A DNA stretch of 64,000 nucleotides from Sesamum alatum (Eukaryota > Streptophyta > Magnoliopsida > Lamiales > Pedaliaceae), in assembly GCA_034509735.1 (NCBI GenBank), contig JACGWO010000003.1, positions 496,001 through 560,000 of the forward strand. Reading direction: 5' to 3'. The notes under the pieces were generated by a model that was given only the letters and a program-made list of their open reading frames with translations, made no database searches and was not told where the DNA came from. Positions 35,955-47,829 of this stretch are shown piece after piece. A program made the position numbers and the translations under genes. How positions within the stretch are numbered: position 1 is the stretch's first letter; each line of letters starts with the position of its first letter.

Positions 35955-36610
35955 TGAAGGACAAGCGGATCCGCTCGGGAGCATGAGCGGAAGCTAAAGA
36001 TGCAGAATTTAACGGTATTTAAAACACATATCATAATAAAACGTCCTAAGGGGTGTTCCCTTGGGTGCACAATTGGGCGTTCGATGTAGAATATGATGAT
36101 GTAAAACAAGTATATCATATAGGGCACGTAGGCAATCATAAAGAGAACTACATATAAATAAACGGGGGTTACCTTTTGTAGTTATCTTCCGTGCACCGCT
36201 ACTAGCATTGTTCCCTCTCGAATGAATGACAATGTTCACCAAGATTCAAATGTATGAATCCTCTAATGTAGTCCACACCACACCGGGAGAAGTCACGTTT
36301 TTCTTGCTAGAGAAAAACGGACGTAAGAAGATGAGATCAAGACAAGGATTACACTATCATATTAGTGTATCCTTCTTAATCTACCTTTGTTCTTCAATTG
36401 ATCTTAGATCAATGAAGCAACAAAGTGAGAGGGATAGAGAGTAAGAGGCGGGCCAAAAAATGAGATATATATATATATATATATATGAGAATTCTCTTCT
36501 TTTTCCTGAAAAGAATGAATAATGATAATCCTCTTGTTGATGATTGTATATACTCATATATATACATCATTATTGTGAATATTGGAATGTGTCTAGGTTC
36601 ATACCAAGAC
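35955..36610 (-). repeat. Copia-A 5' LTR, piece before Copia-2
   Basis: Matches 15966-16197 and 28633 onward in order, confirming it as the partner LTR. It ends in AAGAC (36606-36610), the target duplication of Copia-2. The remainder is at 45900-46105, where homology stops (CCTTTCCAAAAAGGATCTTG), so the LTR is truncated. Confidence 0.85.
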
Positions 36611-38790
36611 TATTAGAATAGGTGACCAGAAAGTCAATTAGATTGGCTATTCTGGGAACTATTCGTCGATCTTTATCAAAGTAATATTATACTGATGGAT
36701 AAAGTAAATATTCATCACTGGCAAAATGTGTTTGTTGTGCTTACTACTTACATTGAATGTCGTTTCAATGTCACAACAAATGCCCACAAACTGATTGGTT
36801 AAACTCATTGAGTTGAGCTGTGCATAGGTTGGCGCGGCTATGAAACCAACTCCTTGAGGGTCGGTCTGAAACGTTCCAAGTCGAGGACCTCGAGACTGGG
36901 CCTTGAGTGCCCTATATAGACTTGCACTAAGTATTGCATTCACTGGGTGAGTGCCGAGTTTCATCGGTGCCAAACGTAGGTCGTCTATGCAATTTTAGTG
37001 GGTTAGTTAGCAAGGTAGTCGACTGACTGAACTGACTCGCGGAAATCGTCATATGGAAGCCTTGGAGGCTTGGTTGGTATGACTGGAATTCCTGGTTCCG
37101 ATAGTACGGGATTAGTCCTCGGACTTGAGGAATCATGGCAGTCGCATGCATATGAAGGTTGTATCTTAGATCTGGCAAGAGGTAACTATGTCTTCGATAT
37201 GTTCACTATAAGCCTTGTTCAGTGCAGTCGGAGTATGTAGTGAGGACAGTGGATTCCAAGAGGGAATCTGTCCCCTGTCAGTATTTGACAGCTATGTCTC
37301 CTATGCGTTCTCAGATGGTTTCAACTCATTAAGTCTACGGCCGCAGCGATTGGTCGAGTAGGGAATGGTTCCCTAGGTCGATCAATAGAGTAAACGCGTA
37401 TCGAGTTTGTAGCATAGTTGCCTAGTCCTGGATGGGAACCAACGCCCAATTCCATGCCGTAGACTAAGGCTGGGAGATGGTCGATGAAAGGACTGTACCT
37501 GTATGGAATTCGGAGCCTAAATGTTCACGCCAACATTCACCTAGTCTCTAGTGCAATGGACCGTTGCTAGATGGCCACCCATGGTAATGGGCATTTCTGA
37601 TTAATGTTTAATCAGAAATAATTAATTAAATTGGATTTAATTAATCAATTGTGTTAGACACAAGCCCAAGTCTAGCTGAGGGTGAACTTAAAGACTCACA
37701 CACAAATCACTATGGAAGTAGTGGAATTAATTTGGAATTAATTCTAAAATATTTGCATTAATTTAATTGGATTAAATTAATTCAACGAGAATATAAATGA
37801 TTGGATCATTCATTAGGAAAATCCATTGGATGGATGGCCCAAGAATTAATTAATTGGATTAATTAATTTTGGACTCAATACCTTTAAATTAATTGGATTA
37901 ATTTATTGGGTTTCATTTAATTAATTAGTGTTTGAGCTTATATTTATTTAATTGAATTAAATAAACTTTTGGATTTCAATAAAGTTTAAAATTAATTGTA
38001 TTAATTTAAAACCCATGGATCACTTGATTTAATTTGATTAAGTCAAGACCGGTTAAAACTGGTCCATGACTTGAAATCAAAGCTCAAACGTTTGATGCAA
38101 GTTTAAGAGGAGTTGAAAGTCCTCCATGTAAGTAATGATGTGGCTCCATATAAGCAATGATGTGGCTTGCCATGATGGCTAGGTGGTTCACATATTGTGC
38201 TAACATGGTTCGAGGTTGAGCACAAGTTGTGCATTAGTGTGTAGGTGGTTTTGGGAACTACCTACAACTACACAACACATGTGTACACTTTTCAACTCCC
38301 TAATTTCAACTCTCCTCACACAATCCATGAAATTTCCTGCATTTTTTTCCCATTTTTGAGTTCTCTTTGAATTGGATTCAAGATGAGAACATGAGAAATA
38401 CGTATACATTAATCAATAGTGTAATACGTTTTTCGTTTCTTCCTTGATCTAGCTTCTACCTAGCAGTAGATGTACATTTGCTTCCATTGCTGTGGTGTGA
38501 AAAAATTAGAGGAGTTCTAATTTGAATCCTAAGGTGAACGGAAAATGAACGAAAAGAGAATCAAAGCTTGTTGCCGTTGTACATGTGAAACGAAAAAGGT
38601 ATGTTTCTATTTAAATTATTGTACCTTTTTTGTTTCATCCTCTAGCCACATGTTCAAGCATTTTTTTCTGTATGTTATGATGCTTTTGAATACACCGAAC
38701 GCCCGGGAATTCAAAGGGAACACCCCTTTGAAATCATTTTTAATTTTTTTTATTTTACGCTTCCGCCGCGTTCCCGTACTGATTCTTTCA
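36611..38790 (+). repeat. Copia-2 5' LTR
   Basis: Starts TATTAGAATAGG (TG changed to TA) and ends GATTCTTTCA next to the PBS; about 2.18 kb. The 3' copy is about 130 bp shorter, partly because it lacks the block following CGTCTCGAGT (around 37400-37545 here). Confidence 0.9.
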
Positions 38791-38791
38791 G

Positions 38792-38804
38792 TGGTATCAG
38801 AGCC
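38792..38804 (+). other. Primer binding site of Copia-2
   Basis: TGGTATCAGAGCC, a perfect match to the classical plant initiator tRNA-Met primer site, one base after the LTR. Confidence 0.95.
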
Positions 38805-40731
38805 CGGTTCGGTGTTGTGGCTTTAGGAACAACATGTTTTTATGTGATGAGCATGTTCAACATGTTTAATTTGCTTTTGGAAAGCATGTTTTACAGTTTT
38901 AAGCATGATTATGTGTTTAGAAAAATATGTGTTAATTTTGCTTTTAATTATGGATATCCATGCATTTTTTGAATATTGAATTTTTTGTAAATGCATGTTT
39001 TAGTTTCAGTTTTAATGTAGATATTAAAAAAAATGGGTTGAAAAAACACGTGCCGCACAGTAGCTGCCGGCCGGTAGGGAGCCAGGCGGGCGCGCAGGGC
39101 GCGCGCGCTGCATTGTGGCCGGGCGCGTGAGTGCTGGCGCTGCGTGCGGGCATGCGCGCGCGGCCGGCAGTGCTGCCAGCCGGCTGGTTTCGAACGGCTG
39201 GGCCGTTTTTGCCGATTTTACCCGAAAAATTAGATTTTCCACATTTCTGCATATTTTTTGAAATGATTAATTTTGGCTAATTTTAATTCTAGTTAAATTG
39301 GATTTTTCTAAAATTAAATTGTGCCTTAGATTAATTTGGAAATGGTTTCCAAACAAAAAATATTTTTTGGTACATTGGATGTATGATACTTGATATCCAT
39401 TTTTAATTGCATGATTAATGTATATTTTTCTGCATATAATTATGTTGTTGTTGATGATATTGGATATTGTTTTAATAAATGCATTGGATGTATTTATTTG
39501 TTGGGCATGTTTATATTTGATATAAATGTGTATTAATTGTTTATTGGATAAACAATGGGAATGATGACAAAGCCCATGGCCCTTATGTATGGTTTAATTT
39601 TTGTTGGGTGAGGCTTGCATACCACTTTGTTTTATTATTCTCACACTCTCTTTCGTTTTTAGCCTTGAAATAATAAGGCTTGCTTTCCCCCTCCTTTTGT
39701 ACTCCCCCAACTTCTGATTGGGGTTTCTTATTTAAATTGTAACGAGTGTAGTTCGGTTGATGAGGATTTATTTTTTGTAATAAATTGTAAGGAAGCATTT
39801 CCATGGCGATGGAGACCCAAGAAGAGGCCCGTTGAACGGAGCCCACGATGGAGAGACCAAAAGAATGTAGAGGTGATACAAAGCCCATTAGAATGATAAT
39901 GGGTTATAATTTTGTAATAGTATAGGCTACCCTAGATTGACCATAGATCCATTGCGGGCTCAGTGGATCACATAGGATTGGGCTTGTGATTATCCACGCG
40001 TGCTAGGCTTATTTTTGCATGTGGTGTATGTTTTAATATTTGATGTATGATGTGTTTGGAATGCATCTCTTTATATTCAATGTTAAAACTGGAGCATGCA
40101 AAACTTTCTTAATGATGAGGTCTCGGTCACTAATAAACTTAACTCTCAGTTGGATGGTCCAAGTAAATATTAGGCCCATTAATGGATTAACAAGTCAAAT
40201 GGTTTTATTTAAATCCAAGCCTTCCATCCATAACAATGTAGTGAGGACGCTACTTACACCCATTCATGGTCTCACGAGTCGTGGCACGTTTGAAATAAAA
40301 GAAAGTTGCGCTATTGTTATGAACAAAGGAATATGCTCCTATTCCCTGTCTCACGAGTTGTGGGGGGGCGATAGTTGAGATATTCATTTGGTTGATGGGT
40401 CGGGCCTAACGCTGAGTAACATGATTCGTTTGGAGTCCTCGGGAGTCATGTGAAGAGGCGAGGCAAAATAACTTGGGGATCTCATTGGATGAGAATGGTA
40501 TAGGTTACCTCCCACAAAGCCTTTTTCCGTGTGAATCGTAAAAGCGGGGTATGGACAATTGCGTTTGTGAACCTCAGGCCCACTAGAAAATGGTTTCCCG
40601 GAACCCCATTTGAGAGTGATGGGCTTTCGCGGAAATAGTGGGAGGGGTTAATGACTAAAGACCAAGTCTTAACTTGAACATAATATTACTATAATCTACT
40701 TAATTTTTTTCTGTTTACATTTTGAATGTAT
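38805..40731 (+). other. Copia-2 untranslated leader
   Basis: About 1.9 kb. Contains a GC-rich segment (39045-39225), the conserved TACTCCCCCAACTT...GGGGTTTC block (39700-39730), the paired palindromes CACGAGTCGTG (40273-40283) and CACGAGTTGTG (40352-40362), and TAAAAGCGGGGTATGGA (40546-40562), also in Copia-1 at 22150-22166. No gene. Confidence 0.75.
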
Positions 40732-41580
40732 ATGTCTAAGAATCCACTAACGCCAATACTAGAAGTTAATATGTTTAATGGAACAAACTACAACGACTGG
40801 CTGCGAAATCTTAAGATAGTCTTAAATTTCGAGAACCAAACTTACATTCTGGATAAGGATCTTCCTCAGGCCTTGCGGATGGGTCAATGCCTCAAGAACG
40901 CATGGCGTTTGAGAAGATGCATGCTGACCACCGGTAGGTCCGCAACATCGTACTGGCCTCGATGACTAATGAGATCCAGAAGCAGTACGATAGGCTAGAT
41001 GATGTTGGCTCGATTATGCTTCGTTTGCAAGATATCTATGCGGTCTCGGACCGGCGTGTTAGATACATTGCAACGAAGGCATTGTTCGGAGCTAAGATGA
41101 TAGAAGGGTTGTCTGTACAAGAGCATGGAGTGATGACGCTATCCCTTGTGGAGAAGCTCAAAGACCTCCAAGCTAATCTTGAAAAAGAGACGTACATCGA
41201 TGTGATCCTTCAGTCTCTTTCTACCTCCTTTGACCAATTTATTGTCGACTTGATAAATATGTTGGTCCGGTACGAGGCAATGATTGAAAAATCTGTACCG
41301 GCGGTACTAGTGGGAGAGGCTTTGACCTCAGAAGCGAAAGGCAAGGGTGTCGGACGCTGGAAGAGGAAGAAAGCTAAGACAATATCAGCCGCTGCTAGCA
41401 CTTCGAGTAATCCTGTTACACCGCTGAGTGGAGGTAAAGGAAAGAGGAAGAGGGTTTGGCATTCAAAGTCATAGATTCCAAACGATGTGTGTATTAACTG
41501 CCGCGAAAAGGGACATTAGAAGAGGGAGTGTCCCAAGCTCCTCTCAAATGAAGGTACATTTGAATGGAGTACCAACATGA
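40732..41580 (+). pseudogene. Copia-2 gag remnant
   Basis: MSKNPLTPILEVNMFNGTNY at 40732, then a frameshift near 40880. The frame from 40962 reads MTNEIQKQYDRLDDVGSIML, LFGAKMIEGLSVQEHG, LVEKLKDLQANLEKETYIDVI and LINMLVRYEAMIEKS. A TAG at 41472-41474 and a knuckle-like CINCREKGH near 41492 follow. Here the knuckle keeps C-x2-C-x4-H but has a stop just after it. Gag is the best preserved protein of the element. Confidence 0.85.
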
Positions 41581-43830
41581 TTATTGTTCTACTATTTGGT
41601 ATTAGATACTAGTTAATCATAATCTGCGAATGGTTTACAGATAGTTATGAGTAGAAAGCCTAGACAAGTCCTAAGGCTTAGCGATGTCAGGGCCATTACT
41701 GCAAAGACTAGGACTAGTTAGGCTTAGCATAGCAGTGATCATGTTAGGATAGAGTTTGAATGGAAATATGTAACCTGGCATGATCGAAGTATGTTTTTAT
41801 GTACTGTTGGACAGTTTTTAATTACATACGTTTGATCAATAAAATTGCTTTATTTGACAAAGAATGACTATTCTTGTCTGCTAGGTGGGATACATAATTA
41901 TCCTTAAATATTATCCCATAATTGGATTATGAGTACTCAAATCAAATGATTAAAATGGATAATCAAGATAAAGTTACGAATTTGGCATCCATAAGCTAGG
42001 ATGGTTTTTCCTTTAATTAAGGACGAGGAAGTTGGAAGATTCAAAGAGTCTAGCGATAGACAATTTGAGTCGACTAGCTTACAAGTCCTCTCTGAGATGG
42101 AAAGACTGTAAAGCTTCTTTCTTGGACCAAGTGGGCTTGCCAAAAGTCTATCGGATTGGATCCATTTAGACATTCGTAGGTTACTGAGTACACAACACCA
42201 GAAGAAGGTTCACAAGTCTAAGGACCTTGTATAGGTTCGGGGAATCAGACTTGGAGTGGTGAACCAAGCTGATTGCAAAATTAAACCTTTCGATTAGATC
42301 GAAGGGCGTGTATTAAGTACGACTTCTTGAATATCTAGATGAGAATAGAATTCTCACTCAGTGGAATTCTTCCTGTAAGGACCATGGTTGAACGGTCTCT
42401 GATAAGGGAGAAATTGAACCTTGTTAGAGTTGGTTTGATCGGGGTTTCACTGGATTACCTTAAACCATCTAGACATGGACTTGAAAGGTTGCCAAGTTGA
42501 GAAACATGGTATTTTCTAATAGTCATGATCTAGTTACCATATAGGTTATGGTTTGGCAAGCCTGTATCCTACAAAGTTCTTGAGTACATGGGATGGTCCC
42601 ACATACGTCAAGGGACTAGTGGGAGACAAATTAGACTAGGTGTTTGATTTGTGCAGGTTTAATGTAGAATAATGCAAACATCATTTGTAATTATATTATT
42701 CCAATGACTATATTCCAGTCCTCCTAGGGATAACCATAACACCTTAGTTACTTGAGAGGCATAGGTTTCTGGGCCTATCCGGTCAATTGGATTATCATCC
42801 AAAAGATACAAGGAGAGGCGATGTTGGACATCGGGTTTGGATCAATGGCTTAGAGCTATTGGATCCGTCATGAAAATTCAAACTGGGTTTGAAATTTTGT
42901 ATAACTGGAATATTCGTTTTGATGAGTACATATGGAGTATGAATCGATCAGTAACAGGCTTTAAGGTCAGTGGGAGGATAGTTTTGTTCCAAGTGTTTAG
43001 TGTGTAACGTCTTATTCATTTGGAATGAATTTAAGATGTTAGGAAACACTGAAACAGGAGCTTTGTTCACGCAATTCTCCATGATAGGAATTGGATTCCT
43101 ATATACAGGGTTAAGCTGTTCAAGACTCAGTCACGCTAGACTAATGAGAAAGCTTAGATGTTTGACATCCCCTACGTGTTTGCCTTAGGCAGCATGAAAA
43201 TGTTGTTCGTGCATTAGGCTTGATGTTGTGTATGCTTTGGGCATAACAACAGTTATTGGGCTTGTGCCGAGAAGGCAGTAGACAGCTGTTGAGAATAACT
43301 TTAATACCTGAATAATGATTGAAGAAGTGTTCTTGATGCACATTTTGGGGTTGATTCTGGAAGGCTATAGCGATACCAACTTTTAGAATAATGTGAATAA
43401 TGTTTAGTCTCCAGATGTATGTACATTTGGACTTAATGGTGAGTGTGGTGGTTTGGAAAGGTTTCAAGCGGGATACCACGACATGTCATTATCAAAGTCG
43501 AATGTATGGTGACTTTGAAAGTCGTTTCTGGAAAGTGGTTTGGATTGAAAACCGCATCCATAGGATGGATATGGTGCCTAGCACGACCGAGCCAGTAGTT
43601 GCCTTGGAGGCAAACAACTAGGCTTTGCAAAAGCTTTTGGGCTCGAGATCTCATCACAGATCCACAGAAAATTCTTAGACAACCACCATTTGCAGGCAGC
43701 AATGGTAGGAAGAGGTGACATGTTAGACCGTGTCACTTCGGCAGAGAAATATAGTAGACCCACGAGGTCGAGTCGGTATCGTAGATTGCTCATGCTCAGA
43801 AGGCTCTGAGCAACATGGGTAATTGGCTTT
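41581..43830 (+). pseudogene. Copia-2 pol remnant with deleted RT core
   Basis: Integrase traces occur around 41990-42450 and 42560-42660 (TACGTCAAGGGACTAGTGGG corresponds to YVKRIVGNK of Copia-1). The linker AGAATAATGCAAACATCATT (from 42666) has no counterpart in Copia-1 but matches Copia-A. The RT core is missing: the sequence passes from GGATCCGTCATGAAA (42861-42875) to ACTGGAATATTCGTTTTGAT (from 42904), against about 395 bp between these points in Copia-1. The YVDD position reads TAGTGTGTAACGTC (about 42999). RNase H is represented by weak traces to 43830. Not translatable. Confidence 0.78.
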
Positions 43831-43847
43831 GTGGTCAAGTGGGAGAT

Positions 43848-45894
43848 TGTTAGAATAGGTGATCAGAAAGTCAATTAGATTGGCTATTCTGGGAACTATT
43901 CGTCGATCTTTATCAAAGTAATATTATACTGATGGATAAAGTAAGTATTCATCACTGGCAAAATGTGTTTATTGTGCTTACAACTTACATTGAATGCCAT
44001 TTCAATGTCACAACAAATGCCCACAGACTGATTGGTTAAACCCATTGAGTTGAGCTGCGCATAAGTTGGCGGCTATGAAACCAACTCCTTGAGGGTCGGT
44101 CTAAAACGTTCCAAATTGAGGACCTCGAGACTGGGCCTCGAGTGCCCTATAGAGACTTGCACTAAGTATTGCATTCACTGGGTGAGTGCCGAGTTTCATC
44201 GGTGCCAGACGTAGGTCATCTATGCAATTTTAGTGGGTTAGTTGGCAAGGTAGTCGACTGACTGAACTGACTCGTGGGAATCGTCATATGGAAGCCTTGG
44301 AGGCTTGGTCAGTATGACTGGAATTCTCGGTTCCGAGAGTACGGGATTAGTCCTCGGACTTGAGGAATCATGGCAGTCGCATGCATATGAAGGTTGTATC
44401 TTGGATCTGGCGAGAGGTGACCGTGTCTTCGATATGTTCATTATAAGCCTTGTTCAGTGCAGTCGGAGTATGTAGTGAGGACGGTGGATTCCAAGAGAGA
44501 ATCTGTCCCCTATCAGTATTTGACAGTTATGTCTCCTATGCGCTCTGAGATGGTTTCGACTCATTAAGTCTACGGCCGCAGCGATTGGTCGAGTAGGGAA
44601 TGGTTCCCTAGGTCGATCAATAGAGTAAACGCGTCTCGAGTGGGGAATGAACCGTTGCTAGACGGCCACCTATGGTAACGGGCATTTCTGATTAATGGTT
44701 AATCAGAAATATTTAATTAAATTGGATTTAATTAATCAATTGTGTTAGACATAAGCCCAAGTCTAGCTGAGGGTGAACCTAAAGAGTCACACACAAATCA
44801 CTATGGAAGTAGTGGAATTAATTTGGAATTAATTCTAAAAGAACTGAATTAATTTAGTTGGATTAAATTATTCAACGAGAATATAAATGATTGGATCATT
44901 CATTAGGAAAATTCATTGGATGGATGGCCCAAGAATTAATTAATTGGATTAATTAATTTTGCGCTTAATACCTTTAAATTAATTGGATTAATTTATTGGA
45001 TTTCGTTTAATTAATTGATTGGATCAATTAATTAGTGTTTGAGCTTATGTTTATTTAATTGAATTAAATAAACTTTTGGATTTCAATAAGGTTTAAAATT
45101 AATTAGATTAATTTAAAACCCATGGATCACTTGATTTAGTTTGATTAAGTCAAGACCGGTCCATGACTTGAAATCAAAGCTCAAACGTTTGATGCAAGTT
45201 TAAGAGGAGTTGAAAGTCCTCCATGTAAGCAATGATGTGGCTCCATGTAAGCAATGATGTGGCTTGCCATGATGGCTAGGTGATCCCATATTGTGCTAAC
45301 ATGGTTGGAGGTTGAGCACAAGTTGTGCATTAGTGTGTAGGTGGTTTTGGAAACTACCTACAACTACACAACACATGTATACACTTTTCAACTCCCTAAC
45401 TTCAACTCTCCTCACACAAGCCACGAAATTTCCTGCATTTTTTCCTCCATTTTTGAGTTCTCTTTGAATTGGATTCAAAGATGAGAACATGAGAAATACG
45501 TATACACTAATCAATAGTGTAATACGTTTTTCGTTTCTTCTTTAATCTAGCTTCTACCTAGTAGTAGATGTACATTTGCTTCCATTGTTGTGGTGTGGAC
45601 AAATTAGAGGTGTTCTAATTTGAATCCTAAGGTGAACGGAAATGGAACAAAAAGAGAATCAAAGCTTGTTGCCATTTTAGATGTGAAACGAAAAAGGTAT
45701 GTTTCTATTTAAATTATTATACCTTTTTTGTTTCCTCCTCTAGCAACATGTTCAAGCAATTTATTTCTATATGTTATGATGCTTTTGAATACACCGAACG
45801 CCCGAAAATTCAAAGGGAACACCCCTTTGAAATTGTTTTTAATTTCTTTTATTTTACACTTCCGCCGCGTTCCCGGGCCATACCGATTCTTTCA
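43848..45894 (+). repeat. Copia-2 3' LTR
   Basis: Starts TGTTAGAATAGGTGATC after AAGTGGGAGAT and ends CCGATTCTTTCA, then the second AAGAC. It follows the 5' LTR closely. Confidence 0.9.
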
Positions 45895-45899
45895 AAGAC

Positions 45900-46105
45900 A
45901 CATTCATCCAAGTAACGGAGGCTTGATTGGATCATTAATGTGATTATTGGAATATGTGTATGTTCTTCCAAGGGATGTCTAGATACATTCCAATCAACTC
46001 TCATTAATCTTCAATCAAGCCTATCACTTTACAAAGTATGATTAAGTCATACCAAGTAAAGGAGGCTTGATTGGAGTTAATTTGTTCCTTTCCAAAAAGG
46101 ATCTT
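45900..46105 (-). repeat. Copia-A 5' LTR, truncated remainder
   Basis: ATGTCTAGATACATTCCAAT, TTCAATCAAGCC and AAAGGAGGCTTGATTGG blocks match the Copia-A 3' LTR at 29210-29345. Homology ends at about 46105, after which AT-rich DNA unrelated to the LTR begins. Confidence 0.8.
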
Positions 46106-46235
46106 GTTAACATTACTTAAATTATAAATATATTCTAAAACTATATATTTTTTATATATTTAAATATAGATACATATCTTTAAAATTATAAATATTTAAT
46201 TATTTTTAAATCACACATATATACTTAATATATAT

Positions 46236-46640
46236 ACATATAGAAAGATAGGGTGAGGCGTGGATGGCCCGCTGCCGTGCCAACACCAGGGACGGATAGT
46301 AGGGGAGTCTAGGAGGCGGGCAGTGAAGATGGAGGGAAGGAGGCGAGTGGGAGAAGGCAGATTGGCAGGAGGCAGGCGGGGATAAGGCAAAATGAGGCAG
46401 CGATAGAGGGGAAGAGGTGGGTAACTACACGACGATCGGACAGAGGTGCGTGTAGAAGGTGGATAGAGTGGAGGCGGATGGGAGGGGAGGAGCAGGGGGC
46501 GATGAAAGGAATGAGGTAGGCAGGGTGGGTGTAAGGGGGCGTCAGTCTCTATGTGAGGAGGGGGCGACGGTGGCTAGGGGGTGGCAACGAGGAGGTGTTG
46601 AGTGGAGAGGGGGTGGGGGGAGGAACAAGACAACATATTT
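46236..46640. other. G-rich, purine-biased block
   Basis: The plus strand is strongly G-rich (GGAGG, GGCGGG and GGGGTGGGGGGAGG runs, the last at 46611-46624) next to AT-rich flanks. Open frames here (such as 46459-46650) are Gly/Arg-rich and match no family. Runs of G could form quadruplexes; function unknown. Confidence 0.55.
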
Positions 46641-46921
46641 TGTGTGTTGAATATAAATTAAGTGAAATCTAGATCATTAAATTGTGTGTTGAATATGAAC
46701 TGTCACTTCAAATTTTATGAAATACAAAATTTCAACCTTGATGTATAACGAGAAAAATAAAAAAAAATCATAAATTAAGATGCAAAATTAATTTTAATGC
46801 AAAAAATTTAGACCGAGTTGCATGAAGGGCGCGCCTGCCACGCCGCTAGGGTCGAGGGGTGTTTTGCTATATTTTAAAAATGTTGAGGATTGTTTTAATA
46901 TATTTTTTTCATAGGAAGGTT

Positions 46922-47165
46922 TAAACATTTCCTATAACACAATGGGCCATCCAGATATGATAGACAAGCGAAGCCAATATGGCTCGATAGACGGCTTTGA
47001 GGAGGTGTCTCCCCCTCCTTTTTTGTGCCCATAATAGTCCTCTTTGCTAATGTATATATTGCCACACGAACCTACAATATTAGTGTATATGATGTGTAGA
47101 CATGCTAGAGAATAGTCACAGTCGAAGAAAAGATGGTTGTGAGTCTCAGGCACAGACAGATCACA
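46922..47165 (-). pseudogene. LINE reverse transcriptase zinc-binding (zf-RVT) fragment, copy 1
   Basis: The minus strand reads ETHNHLFFDCDYSLACLHI then a GSCGN and LSI..IW-like stretch. This matches the zf-RVT region at the C-terminus of plant LINE ORF2 (ET..HLFF.C.YS). Frames are broken and no upstream RT is present. Confidence 0.65.
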
Positions 47166-47829
47166 GTCGAAGAAAAGATGGTCTTTTATTCATATTAATA
47201 AAATGTAATAAGATAAATATTTGTATGTTGAACCTCAACCGTGAATATAAATTAAGTGAAATCTAGACCATTGAATTGTGTGTTGAATATGAACTTTCAC
47301 TTCAAATTTTATGAAATCTAGTCGTTAATTTATTTCCTACAAAATTTCAACCTTAGATGTATAACGAATGAAATAAAGAAAATCATAAATTAAGATGCAA
47401 AATTAATTTTACGGCAAAAAATTCAGGTCGAGTTGCATGAAGAGCACGTCTGCCACACCGCTGGGGTCGAGGGGTGTTTTGCTATATTTTTAAAAATATT
47501 GAGGAGATTTTTTATATTTTTAAGGTGTAAACATTTCCTATAACACAATGTGCCAAATCGCATTTTACCCATTGAAGAACAAATCAATATTGAAGGAAAA
47601 TCAAAATGTAGATATCACAAAAATAAAAAAAGTTCCAAATCTTTTAATTCAAAATTTATATCGTTTGATTCAAATTCAAAATTAAATTGAGAAGTCTTCG
47701 AACTAGCATTATTAAAGATTAAATCAATTTTAAAGGAGATTAAAGCTTGAGCTATAACACGATGCAATATCACCGTAGACAAGTTTCCTCAACATGTTAT
47801 CATAGCAACAAACCTGGCAGAACAGTTGA

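Larger units (their letters stand above)
36606..45899 (+). mobile_element. Copia-2: plus-strand non-autonomous Copia element with AAGAC target duplication
   Basis: Element proper 36611-45894: 5' LTR 36611-38790, PBS 38792-38804, leader to 40731, gag remnant 40732 to about 41580, degenerate pol to 43830, polypurine tract ending 43847, 3' LTR 43848-45894. The pentamer AAGAC flanks it at 36606-36610 and 45895-45899. The first 250 bp of the two LTRs differ at only about a dozen places, whereas pol is shorter than in Copia-1 and lacks most of the RT core. The pairing of similar LTRs with a gutted pol suggests that the insertion was made by enzymes supplied in trans. Confidence 0.9.
15966..46105 (-). 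mobile_element. Copia-A: minus-strand Ty1/Copia retrotransposon, multiply interrupted
   Basis: Element order from right to left: 5' LTR (46105-45900 joined to 36610-35955, truncated on the right), PBS (35952-35940), long leader, gag (33966-33027), remnants of integrase, RT and RNase H (about 32950-30800), polypurine tract (30798-30784) and 3' LTR (30783-28633 joined to 16197-15966). LTR-B plus Copia-1 interrupt the 3' LTR, and Copia-2 interrupts the 5' LTR. Its RT core is deleted at the same place as in Copia-2. Truncation of the 5' LTR near 46105 prevents a target-duplication check. Confidence 0.8.

Noticed and set aside
36659..37178. Overlapping minus-strand open frames of 83-104 codons
   Set aside because: Antisense frames inside the Copia-2 5' LTR; no recognisable protein, and the 3' LTR equivalent is broken.
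46459..46650. Gly/Arg-rich open frame of 63 codons
   Set aside because: Product of a G-rich block; no start context, no family match and no conservation visible in the window.
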